Positions 1 through 6,202 of a DNA stretch of 6,202 bases are shown here, one piece after another; the stretch's first letter is position 1; the number at the start of each line of letters is the position of its first letter. The translations under genes and the position numbers were made by a program. This DNA is from Myxococcales bacterium (GTDB lineage Bacteria > Myxococcota > Myxococcia > Myxococcales > Anaeromyxobacteraceae), in NCBI GenBank assembly GCA_021848865.1, contig JAJZTO010000175.1:1-6202 (forward strand), written 5' to 3'. The notes beneath the pieces are model-generated. The model was not told the DNA's origin and did not search any database. It saw only the letters and a program-made list of their open reading frames with translations.

Positions 1-1
1 G

Positions 2-622
2 GCGCCCGTCGGCCACCAGGGCGTGGGCCGTCTCGCGCGCCACCTCCAGCACGCCCAGCGCCCCGCCGCGGCCCACCAGGTCCTGGACGAAGGTCCGGTA
101 CTCCTTGCGCCCCAGCATCCCGACCTGCAGGGAGACGAGCCCCTTCACGTCGGAGAGGATGGCCTGCGCCACCTCGACCCCCTTGCCGGGGACGTTGCGG
201 GCGTACCAGACGGCCCGCTCCCCCTGGCCGTCGAGCGAGGAGGCGTAGCAGGGCTGGTCGGGCTCGGCCACCGGCGCGGCCGGGGCCGGCGCGGCGCGGG
301 GCAGCTCGGGAACGGCGACGCCGCGGGTCCGGAGCACGTGGAGGCCGCGCTTCGCCTCCTTGGCCGCCTCCCGGTGCGGTCCGGCGGCGACGGCGGCCAG
401 CACGTCGGCGCGCCCCGCGGCCAGCGCCGCGCGCAGGGCGGCGAGCAGCAGCACCGGCGGGAGGGTCGCCACCTCCTCGGCCTTGGCGCGGGCCATGGAG
501 TGGACCAGGCGCGCGGCGCGGCCCACCTCCTCGCGCGGCGCGCCGGAGGCGTCGGCGATGGTCTGGCTCTCGGCGTTCGGGTCGCGCAGGAGCGCCAGCA
601 GGGCGTCGGGATCGAGGCTCAT
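2..622 (-). CDS. Unrecognised protein, N-terminal part (cut by left edge)
   Basis: An open frame without a stop reads from about position 622 leftward off the window, giving 207 residues from the ATG at 622. I do not recognise the family. Residues 1-105 are Ala/Leu/Arg-rich and probably all helical. Within them, residues 20-40 (TIADASGAPREEVGRAARLV) have the spacing of a helix-turn-helix, but this is weak. A Pro/Ala linker follows (about 107-124). After it comes a segment that looks mixed alpha/beta, with the only cysteine (Cys125) and the run WYARNVPGKGVEVAQAIL. There is no signal peptide or membrane helix, so it is probably cytoplasmic. The start is uncertain: in-frame ATGs also lie at 637 and 643, and none has a clear Shine-Dalgarno. 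ATG 622 was chosen because MSLDPDALL begins the regular helical region. The gene is divergent from the Cys-rich gene to its right, and I could not find a convincing promoter for it. Confidence 0.7.
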   Translation of the reverse strand, partial: MSLDPDALLALLRDPNAESQTIADASGAPREEVGRAARLVHSMARAKAEEVATLPPVLLLAALRAALAAGRADVLAAVAAGPHREAAKEAKRGLHVLRTRGVAVPELPRAAPAPAAPVAEPDQPCYASSLDGQGERAVWYARNVPGKGVEVAQAILSDVKGLVSLQVGMLGRKEYRTFVQDLVGRGGALGVLEVARETAHALVADGR

Positions 623-698
623 GGCGGCGCGCAGCATACGCATGGCCCGGCGGCCGCCTCAATGCGTTTCGGGGTGTGCGGCCGGGGCGGGCGGCGAC

Positions 699-728
699 TT
701 GACATCCCGAAAACAGCCCCTTTAGGCT
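699..728 (+). promoter_or_regulatory. Sigma70-type promoter of the Cys-rich gene
   Basis: A perfect -35 box TTGACA lies at 699-704. After an 18-nt spacer comes TAGGCT at 723-728, which keeps the three most conserved -10 positions (T1, A2, T6). Transcription would begin near 735, giving a leader of about 45 nt before the start codon at 781. The -35 match is strong and the -10 only moderate. The position directly in front of a well-supported start codon adds weight. Confidence 0.6.
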
Positions 729-765
729 GCCGGCCTTCCTGGCCTTTCCCGGAGCCAGGGCCCCC

Positions 766-771
766 GAGAGG
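766..771 (+). promoter_or_regulatory. Ribosome binding site that decides the start at 781
   Basis: GAGAGG at 766-771 lies 9 nt before the ATG at 781. It directly abuts the alternative in-frame ATG at 772, leaving no spacer. The downstream ATG (MTKR...) is therefore preferred over the upstream one (MTHMTKR...). Confidence 0.6.
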
Positions 772-780
772 ATGACCCAC

Positions 781-1098
781 ATGACGAAGAGGATCCTGCT
801 GAAGCTGGCGCTGGGCGCCGCCGTGGCGCTGGCGCTGGGCGTCGCCGCTCCGGCCCTGGCCTGCGGCAAGGACTGCGACTGCGCCCGGAAGGCGAACAAG
901 GCCGAGAAGAAGGGCGCGAAGGAGGCCCCGAAGCCGGCCGAGAAGCCCGCCGCCGACAAGAAGGCCGAGGCCGCCGCCGCCGCCCCGGCCGTCGCCGCCG
1001 GCGAGGCGAAGTGCCAGTGCGGAAAGGGCGGCAAGGGCTGCACCTGCAAGAAGGGTGAGTGCAAGTGCGAGAACTGCGGCCAGAAGAAGGCCGCGTAG
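781..1098 (+). CDS. Small exported cysteine-rich, metallothionein-like protein
   Basis: A 105-residue protein. Residues 1-27 form a classical signal peptide: MTKR, a hydrophobic Leu/Ala/Val core, then the signal peptidase I motif ALA just before Cys28. Pro at -4 and the order A-L-A make a lipobox unlikely, although the +1 residue is Cys. The mature protein has a short cluster (Cys28, 32, 34), a Lys/Ala/Pro/Glu-rich linker (about 35-77) that is probably extended, and a C-terminal cluster (Cys78, 80, 87, 89, 94, 96, 99). Four CxC pairs and a terminal CxxC (CKCENC), with Gly and Lys between them, resemble metallothioneins and other thiolate metal-binding peptides. Binding of Cu, Zn, Cd or a similar metal is inferred, not shown, and no family was recognised. 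The N-terminal signal would place it in the periplasm or outside the cell, which is odd for a metallothionein. It has its own promoter and RBS and is probably monocistronic. Confidence 0.8.
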   Translation: MTKRILLKLALGAAVALALGVAAPALACGKDCDCARKANKAEKKGAKEAPKPAEKPAADKKAEAAAAAPAVAAGEAKCQCGKGGKGCTCKKGECKCENCGQKKAA

Positions 1099-1126
1099 CG
1101 CCACCGACCCCTCACCTGGGGCGTCA

Positions 1127-1156
1127 TTGATCGGCCGCGCAAGAAACGTCTACTGT
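1127..1156 (+). promoter_or_regulatory. Probable promoter of the protease operon
   Basis: TTGATC at 1127-1132 and TACTGT at 1151-1156 are separated by 18 nt. The -35 matches TTGA of the consensus, and the -10 keeps T1, A2 and T6. Transcription would start near 1163, about 23 nt before the ATG at 1186, just leaving room for the GGAGGA ribosome binding site. The 18-nt spacing equals that of the promoter proposed at 699-728. Confidence 0.45.
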
Positions 1157-1174
1157 CATCCAGCCGATCCGGAC

Positions 1175-1180
1175 GGAGGA
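1175..1180 (+). promoter_or_regulatory. Ribosome binding site of the FnIII-like lipoprotein
   Basis: GGAGGA lies 5 nt before the ATG at 1186. It is the strongest Shine-Dalgarno in the window and fixes that start codon. Confidence 0.7.
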
Positions 1181-1185
1181 CGAGA

Positions 1186-1563
1186 ATGGCGACAGTGCCC
1201 TGGAAGACGGCGATCGCGGCCGGCCTTGGCTTGGCCCTCTCGGCGTGCGGCGGGGGCAGCTCCTCGAAATCCACCCCGCCCCCGGTGACCCCCACCGATC
1301 ACCTCGTGACCATCAGCTGGACGGCGAACCGCGAGGCCGGAGTCAACAAGGCCGGGGGCGGGTACACCGTCGCCATCGCCGGCATGGCGGCCATCGACGT
1401 CCCCTACGTCACCGGGGCGGCGGCACCCACCAGCACCGGAGTGACGCTGCGGACCGGGACCTACACGGCGACCGTGACCGCGTACGCCGCGCTGGACGCG
1501 CTGGGAGGCGCGACCGGCAGCCGGAGCGCGCCCTCGCAGGTGCTCACCATCGTCGTCCCGTAG
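1186..1563 (+). CDS. Lipoprotein with one fibronectin type III-like domain
   Basis: A 125-residue protein. Residues 1-20 are a lipoprotein signal peptide ending in the lipobox A-L-S-A before Cys21, so the mature protein should be lipid-anchored at its N-terminus. A Gly/Ser/Pro linker (22-38) leads into a single all-beta domain (about 39-125). This has FnIII hallmarks: Trp45 in VTISW, Tyr60 in GGGYTV, and the late-strand pattern YTATVTAYA (93-101), ending with the strand VLTIVV. FnIII domains are usually binding or spacer modules without enzymatic activity. The gene is first in a unit with the S8 protease, whose start lies 18 nt after this stop, so it may be a surface anchor, cofactor or substrate-binding partner of the protease. 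That role is inferred from context only. The start is fixed by GGAGGA 5 nt upstream. Confidence 0.85.
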   Translation: MATVPWKTAIAAGLGLALSACGGGSSSKSTPPPVTPTDHLVTISWTANREAGVNKAGGGYTVAIAGMAAIDVPYVTGAAAPTSTGVTLRTGTYTATVTAYAALDALGGATGSRSAPSQVLTIVVP

Positions 1564-1581
1564 CCTCCACCGGGGGATCCC

Positions 1582-3408
1582 ATGCGCCTCGAAGCGGTCG
1601 CGCTCCACGCCGTCCTGCTGGCTGGCCTCGCGTTTCCCGCCGCGGCGCTGCCCGCCGCGCCCGGGAAGATCGCCGGGGCGTACGTCCCCGGGGAGGTGCT
1701 GGTCCAGTACAAGGCTGGCGCCGCCGCGAGGAGCCGCACCGCCTCGCTGGCCGCCGCGGGCCACGCCCTCCTGGCGACGCTGGACGGCCGGGGCCTGGTG
1801 CGCGCGCGGGTGGCCCCCGGGCAGACCGTGGCCCAGGCGATCACCGCCTATGCGAGCGACCCGGCCGTGGAGTGGGCGCAGCCCAACTTCGTCTACCACG
1901 TCACCGCGGTCCCCGATGATCCCGGCTACCCGTACCTCTGGGGGTGGAAGAACACCGGCCAGACGGTGACCGCCGTCGCCACCCAGCCGCCGGGCTCCCC
2001 GGTTCCCTACGCGACCGACAACCCCGGCGCGGCCGGCGCCGACATGGGCCTGGAGCAGGCCTGGGATCTGATCACCGACTGCAGCGGCGTGGTGGTGGCG
2101 GTGATCGACTCGGGCGTCAACTACACCCACGTGGACCTGGCGGGGAACATGTGGAACGGGGGCGCCGCCTTCCCGAACCACGGCTACAACTTCGTCAGCG
2201 GGGCGGCCTCCAGCGATCCGATGGACCGGAACGGCCACGGGACGCACGTCGCCGGGACCATCGGGGCCGTCGGCAACAACGCGGCCGGGACCGTCGGCGT
2301 CTGCTGGAAGGCGAGCATCATGGCCGTCCGGGTCATGGACGCGTCCGGCTCGGGCACCACCGCGGCCATCGTCCAGGGCGTGAACTGGGCGGTGGACCAC
2401 GGCGCCAAGGTCCTCAACATGAGCCTGGGCGGCCCGGGCCTCGACCCGGCCTACAGCGCCTCCATCACGTACGCCCAGGGCCACGACGTGGTGGTGGTGG
2501 TGGCGGCCGGGAACGAGGGCAGCGACAACGACGCGACGCCCTCCTACCCCTGCAACTTCACCCAGCCGAACCTGGTCTGCGTCGCGGCGCTCGACCAGGC
2601 CTACCAGCTCGCCACCTTCTCCAACTGGGGAGCCTCCAGCGTGGACGTGGGCGCGCCGGGAACGAACGTCGTCAGCACCTGGCCGGGAGACTCGATCGGG
2701 GACACCCTGGACGCCGGCTGGTCGGGGTCCACCACCACCGCGGCGGGTGGCTGGGGCTACTTCGCGCTGAGCGGCGGGGGGTCCGCGCTCGTCGATCCCG
2801 GCGCCGGCTTCCTCACCGCGAGCTACGCGGACGGCACCGACGACCGGGCGTGGAAGAGCTTCGACCTCAGCGGGGCCACGGGGGCGGTGCTCAGGTTCTA
2901 CGCGACGCTGGACGTGGCCAGCGGCGATTACTTCCGCGTGGCCTGGCGCACCGCGGCTGGCGATCCCTTCGGCGCGGGCACGGTCGTCGTCAACGAGACG
3001 GGCGTCAACAACTTCCCCACCCTCGTCGCGGCCACGCCGCTCGACATCTCCGCCTGCGCCGGCACCACGACCTGCACCATCGGCTTCCAGCTCGCGACGG
3101 ACGCCAGCGTGAACGGGAAGGGCGTCGGCGTCGTGGACTTCTCCATCGGGACCGTCCGGCCCAACGCGGCCAGCTACAACACCGAGAACGGGACCTCGAT
3201 GGCCACGCCGGCGGTGGCCGGCCTGGCCGCGATGGTCCGGGCCTTCAACCCCGGCTTCACCTTCGCGGACACGGTCGGGGCCATCAAGGGCGGCGGTCGC
3301 CTGGCCGCGGCGCTGGCCGGGAAGACCACGACCGGCATGGCGGTGGACGCCATGGGCTCCCTGGCCTTCATCAATCCGCCGACGGGCCTCGCGGCCACCG
3401 TCCACTAG
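1582..3408 (+). CDS. Secreted subtilisin-family (S8) serine protease with propeptide
   Basis: A 608-residue preproenzyme that hydrolyses peptide bonds outside the cytoplasm. Residues 1 to about 23 are a signal peptide. Residues about 33-107 are an I9/fervidolysin-type prodomain, opening with YVPGEVLVQY and closing with AQPNFVYHV. The catalytic domain follows: Asp176 (VAVIDSGV), His219 (NGHGTHVAG), oxyanion-hole Asn311 (VAAGNEG) and Ser539 (NGTSMATP). The triad is complete, so the enzyme should be active. The His usual after MATP is Ala here. Asn311 and Ser539 are 228 residues apart, against about 66 in subtilisin, because roughly 160 residues (about 367-527) are inserted after GAPGTNVVST; these look like a beta-sandwich. 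The six cysteines (167, 241, 324, 333, 492, 498) are consistent with disulfides. The C-terminus stops soon after the fold (INPPTGLAATVH), with no sorting domain. The ATG lies 18 nt after the lipoprotein stop, with a weak G-rich RBS. The next gene starts 8 nt downstream and encodes a prodomain-like protein. Confidence 0.95.
   Translation: MRLEAVALHAVLLAGLAFPAAALPAAPGKIAGAYVPGEVLVQYKAGAAARSRTASLAAAGHALLATLDGRGLVRARVAPGQTVAQAITAYASDPAVEWAQPNFVYHVTAVPDDPGYPYLWGWKNTGQTVTAVATQPPGSPVPYATDNPGAAGADMGLEQAWDLITDCSGVVVAVIDSGVNYTHVDLAGNMWNGGAAFPNHGYNFVSGAASSDPMDRNGHGTHVAGTIGAVGNNAAGTVGVCWKASIMAVRVMDASGSGTTAAIVQGVNWAVDHGAKVLNMSLGGPGLDPAYSASITYAQGHDVVVVVAAGNEGSDNDATPSYPCNFTQPNLVCVAALDQAYQLATFSNWGASSVDVGAPGTNVVSTWPGDSIGDTLDAGWSGSTTTAAGGWGYFALSGGGSALVDPGAGFLTASYADGTDDRAWKSFDLSGATGAVLRFYATLDVASGDYFRVAWRTAAGDPFGAGTVVVNETGVNNFPTLVAATPLDISACAGTTTCTIGFQLATDASVNGKGVGVVDFSIGTVRPNAASYNTENGTSMATPAVAGLAAMVRAFNPGFTFADTVGAIKGGGRLAAALAGKTTTGMAVDAMGSLAFINPPTGLAATVH
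1878..1896 (+). repeat. 19-nt direct repeat, copy 1 (end of protease prodomain)
   Basis: GCAGCCCAACTTCGTCTAC occurs here and again, exactly, at 3761-3779. In both places it is read in the same codon phase and encodes QPNFVY at the end of a prodomain-like module. It may reflect duplication of the module. Alternatively, it may reflect shared protein sequence plus strong codon bias, since every codon used is a GC-preferred one. Confidence 0.8.
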
Positions 3409-3410
3409 GA
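3407..3410 (+). promoter_or_regulatory. Ribosome binding site overlapping the protease stop codon
   Basis: AGGA at 3407-3410 includes the last two bases of the protease TAG stop and lies 6 nt before the GTG at 3417. It supports that GTG as the start of the small lipoprotein and suggests translational coupling to the protease. Confidence 0.55.
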
Positions 3411-3416
3411 CCGTCC

Positions 3417-3791
3417 GTGCGCGCACTTCTCGTGGCCGCGATCGTCGCCGCCTCGGCCCTCTCCTGCGCCTGCCGCCGGCCCGCGGGCGGCGCCTCGCCG
3501 GAGGCCCAGCCCTCCCCGCCGGCCCCCCGTGCCGCCGCGCCCCGGGCCCTCCCGGACGCCCAGGCCCGCGTGCCCGGGGAGTACCTGGTCACGGTGGCCG
3601 GCGGCGCCGGCGAGCAGGCGGTCCGCGACGCCTTCGCGCGGTACGGGATCGCGGCCGTCCAGGGGCTGGGCAACGGCATGTTCCTCCTGACCCTCTCCCC
3701 GGACCCGGGGCTGGAGGCCCTGCAGGCCCTCCAGCGCGAGTCCCCGCGCATCCAGGCCGTGCAGCCCAACTTCGTCTACAAGACGAAGTGA
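3417..3791 (+). CDS. Lipoprotein carrying a stand-alone subtilase propeptide-like (I9-type) domain
   Basis: A 124-residue protein read from a GTG. Residues 1-16 are a lipoprotein signal peptide (LLVAAIVAASALS, then Cys17; Cys19 is a less likely anchor). A Pro/Ala linker of about 30 residues (22-50) follows. Residues 51-122 resemble the prodomain of the upstream protease: VPGEYLV at the start against VPGEVLV there, a similar length (72 versus about 74 residues), and QPNFVY at the end, identical in both. The predicted order of strands and helices (LVTVAG, a helix at 66-76, GMFLLTL, a helix at 99-107, then IQAVQPNF) fits the I9 ferredoxin-like fold. No protease domain follows; the protein ends KTK. 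Family knowledge: such prodomains fold and inhibit their cognate subtilase, and stand-alone versions act as inhibitors in fungi (yeast IB2, Pleurotus POIA1). Inference: a membrane-anchored inhibitor or folding helper for the protease encoded 8 nt upstream. The frame stays open far upstream inside the protease gene, so the true start is easy to miss. Confidence 0.8.
   Translation: MRALLVAAIVAASALSCACRRPAGGASPEAQPSPPAPRAAAPRALPDAQARVPGEYLVTVAGGAGEQAVRDAFARYGIAAVQGLGNGMFLLTLSPDPGLEALQALQRESPRIQAVQPNFVYKTK
3761..3779 (+). repeat. 19-nt direct repeat, copy 2 (end of inhibitor-like lipoprotein)
   Basis: Exact second copy of the 19-nt sequence at 1878-1896, again encoding QPNFVY at the end of the prodomain-like module. 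A shorter shared piece, CCCGGGGAG encoding PGE, marks the module start at 1687-1695 and 3573-3581. Confidence 0.8.
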
Positions 3792-3804
3792 GGGCGGGCG
3801 GCGG

Positions 3805-4686
3805 TCAGCCCTTGCGGCCGCCGGCCACCGCCAGGCCGATCCCGGCCAGGATCAGCGCGCCGCCGGCGAGCTGCGCCCCCGAGAGCGCCTCGCCCAGCGC
3901 CGCCCAGGCCAGCGCGGCGCCCAGCACCGGCTCCAGCATGGCGACCAGCATCACCACCGAGCCGCGGAGCCGGCCCAGCGCCGCGACGTAGAGGGCGAAG
4001 GGCACGGCGGTCGCGAAGAGGGCGATGAAGAGGAAGAAGGGCCAGTCGCCGCGCCCCACCGCGAGGAGCGCGCCCCAGGGGGTGCGCACCGGCAGGAAGA
4101 GCAGCGAGCCGGCGAGCAGCCCGAAGGCCAGCAGGGGCAGGGGCCGGGCGCCGCGCCGCTGGGCCGCGCCGGCCAGCACCGTCCCCGCCGCCATGGCGAA
4201 GGCCGAGGCCACGCCCCAGGCGAGCCCGGCCGGCGGGATCCGCAGGCCGCCGCCGGGGAGGACCAGCAGCGCCGAGCCGGCCACCGCGGCGGCGAGCGCG
4301 AGCAGCACCGGCCGCGGCGGCAGGCGCCGCTCGCGCGCCGACTCGAAGGCGGCCACCAGCAGCGGCGCGGTGTACTGCAGGAACACCGCCGTGGCCACGC
4401 CGGCCGCCTGGATGGCCTGGAAGTAGGTGAGCTGCACGCCGGCCAGCGCCACCGCGTAGGCCGGCAGGAGCTTGAGCCAGGGCCCGCCCGGCCGGCCGCC
4501 GCGCAGCGCCAGCGGGAGCAGCGCCAGCCCGCCCAGGATCATCCGCACCTGGACCAGGTGGGCGGGCTCGACGGCGCGGTTGAAGAGGGCGCGGGCCACC
4601 ACGCCCGAGATCCCCCAGAGCGCGGCGGCCCCCAGCACCTGGCCGACGGCCACGGCGCGGGCGCCGGGTGGGGGAGGGCTCTGCAC
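3805..4686 (-). CDS. DMT superfamily (EamA family) transporter
   Basis: A 293-residue inner-membrane protein with about ten hydrophobic helices in two five-helix repeats, the EamA layout. The first repeat opens with AALWGISGVVARALF and contains FLQYTAPLLVAAFE. The second opens with AGLAWGVASAFAMAAGTV and ends with the hallmark LEPVLGAALAWAALGEALS, then GGALILAGIGLAVAGG. EamA members export metabolites such as amino acids or take up small solutes; the substrate cannot be told from sequence. The start is uncertain: the longest frame begins with TTG at 4725, but that TTG is the first base triplet of a good -35 box, so it would lie upstream of the transcript. GTG 4686 is the first start codon after the predicted transcription start (near 4690), which would make the mRNA almost leaderless. 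GTGs at 4653 and 4638 are alternatives, and none has a clear RBS. The stop is 13 nt from that of the convergent protease unit. Confidence 0.9.
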   Translation of the reverse strand: MQSPPPPGARAVAVGQVLGAAALWGISGVVARALFNRAVEPAHLVQVRMILGGLALLPLALRGGRPGGPWLKLLPAYAVALAGVQLTYFQAIQAAGVATAVFLQYTAPLLVAAFESARERRLPPRPVLLALAAAVAGSALLVLPGGGLRIPPAGLAWGVASAFAMAAGTVLAGAAQRRGARPLPLLAFGLLAGSLLFLPVRTPWGALLAVGRGDWPFFLFIALFATAVPFALYVAALGRLRGSVVMLVAMLEPVLGAALAWAALGEALSGAQLAGGALILAGIGLAVAGGRKG

Positions 4687-4696
4687 GGGCGCGGCG

Positions 4697-4725
4697 AATG
4701 TAGGAGGCGCTCTCCGGCGCGTCAA
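4697..4725 (-). promoter_or_regulatory. Sigma70-type promoter of the EamA transporter
   Basis: On the minus strand TTGACG (4725-4720) and TACATT (4702-4697) are separated by exactly 17 nt. They match consensus in 5 of 6 and 4 of 6 positions, the best overall promoter match in the window. It lies in the gap between the uvrA stop and the transporter, so the transporter need not rely on uvrA read-through. Confidence 0.65.
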
Positions 4726-4728
4726 CGC

Positions 4729-4748
4729 GGCCCGCGCTCGCCGCGGCC
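4729..4748 (-). terminator. GC-rich hairpin after uvrA, possible weak terminator
   Basis: The left arm GGCCCGCG (4729-4736) and right arm CGCGGCC (4742-4748) pair over 7 bp with one bulged C and a 5-nt loop. The hairpin begins 25 nt after the uvrA stop and just before the transporter's -35 box. There is no U-tract, so intrinsic termination is doubtful, and in sequence this GC-rich such a hairpin could be chance. Confidence 0.25.
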
Positions 4749-4773
4749 GGGTTGGCCGTCGGCCGGCCCGGCC

Positions 4774-6202
<1,429 letters not shown>

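Noticed and set aside
725..756. Imperfect inverted repeat (GGCT...AGCC with inner GGCC-TTCCT-GGCC) in the leader of the Cys-rich gene, considered as a riboswitch or metal-responsive element.
   Set aside because: The pairing is broken, it partly overlaps the -10 box, and it matches no riboswitch class I know.
23..775. Plus-strand open frame of 250 codons and a second frame at 360-725.
   Set aside because: Both are shadows of the minus-strand gene at 2-622, with biased Gly/Arg/His composition and no RBS or recognisable domain.
619..1104. Minus-strand open frame of 161 codons with a Leu/Ala-rich, membrane-like stretch.
   Set aside because: It is the complement of the Lys/Ala-rich linker and signal peptide of the Cys-rich gene, which has promoter, RBS and signal peptide on the plus strand.
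1108..1121. CCCC-TCACCT-GGGG hairpin just after the Cys-rich gene, considered as a terminator.
   Set aside because: A 4-bp stem with no U-tract is too weak to call.
1944..3416. The upstream part of the frame that carries the prodomain lipoprotein stays open through much of the protease gene, suggesting a 615-residue protein.
   Set aside because: The upstream part is low-complexity Arg/Gly/His shadow of the protease. The real gene starts at GTG 3417, where a signal peptide and RBS appear.
1156..3426. A 756-codon open frame on the minus strand opposite the FnIII lipoprotein and protease genes.
   Set aside because: The protein is Arg/Gly/His/Val repeats of low complexity, typical of the antisense shadow of GC-rich coding sequence. 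The plus-strand genes have intact motifs.
3797..3822. GGCGGC ... GCCGCC inverted repeat between the convergent genes, considered as a shared terminator.
   Set aside because: It has only 6 bp of stem, a 14-nt loop and no U-tract; such repeats are expected by chance in sequence this GC-rich.

Overview
The window is a very GC-rich stretch of bacterial chromosome (roughly 70% or more G+C by eye, with strong G/C third-position bias). Because of that bias, almost every real gene has long open shadow frames on both strands. The gene content and the style of the proteins (Ala/Pro-rich linkers, a secreted subtilase with an FnIII-like lipoprotein, a GC-rich UvrA) suggest a Myxococcota/deltaproteobacterial genome, perhaps Anaeromyxobacter-like. 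This is an inference without a database search.

Layout, left to right: (1) positions 2-622, minus strand: the N-terminal 207 residues of an unrecognised protein that runs off the left edge. (2) 781-1098, plus: a small exported protein with ten cysteines in a metallothionein-like pattern, behind its own sigma70-type promoter. (3) 1186-3791, plus: a tight three-gene unit with its own promoter. It encodes an FnIII-like lipoprotein, a secreted subtilisin-family (S8) protease with a large insertion inside its catalytic domain, and a short lipoprotein that is essentially a free-standing copy of a subtilase propeptide. (4) 3805-4686, minus: a DMT/EamA-family inner-membrane transporter, convergent with the protease unit and with its own promoter. 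(5) 4774 to the right edge, minus: the C-terminal half of the nucleotide-excision-repair ATPase UvrA.

The most interesting part is the protease unit. Gaps of 18 and 8 nt imply co-expression. The last gene shares with the protease's own prodomain the opening motif VPGE-x-LV and the closing motif QPNFVY; the DNA under the latter is a 19-nt exact repeat. A reasonable reading is that the cell makes a secreted protease together with a membrane-anchored, prodomain-like inhibitor or folding chaperone acting in trans, plus a lipoprotein with an adhesion-type domain. The flanking genes (uvrA, transporter, left-edge unknown, Cys-rich protein) look like ordinary chromosomal neighbours. I saw no tRNA, rRNA, CRISPR array, insertion sequence or phage gene.
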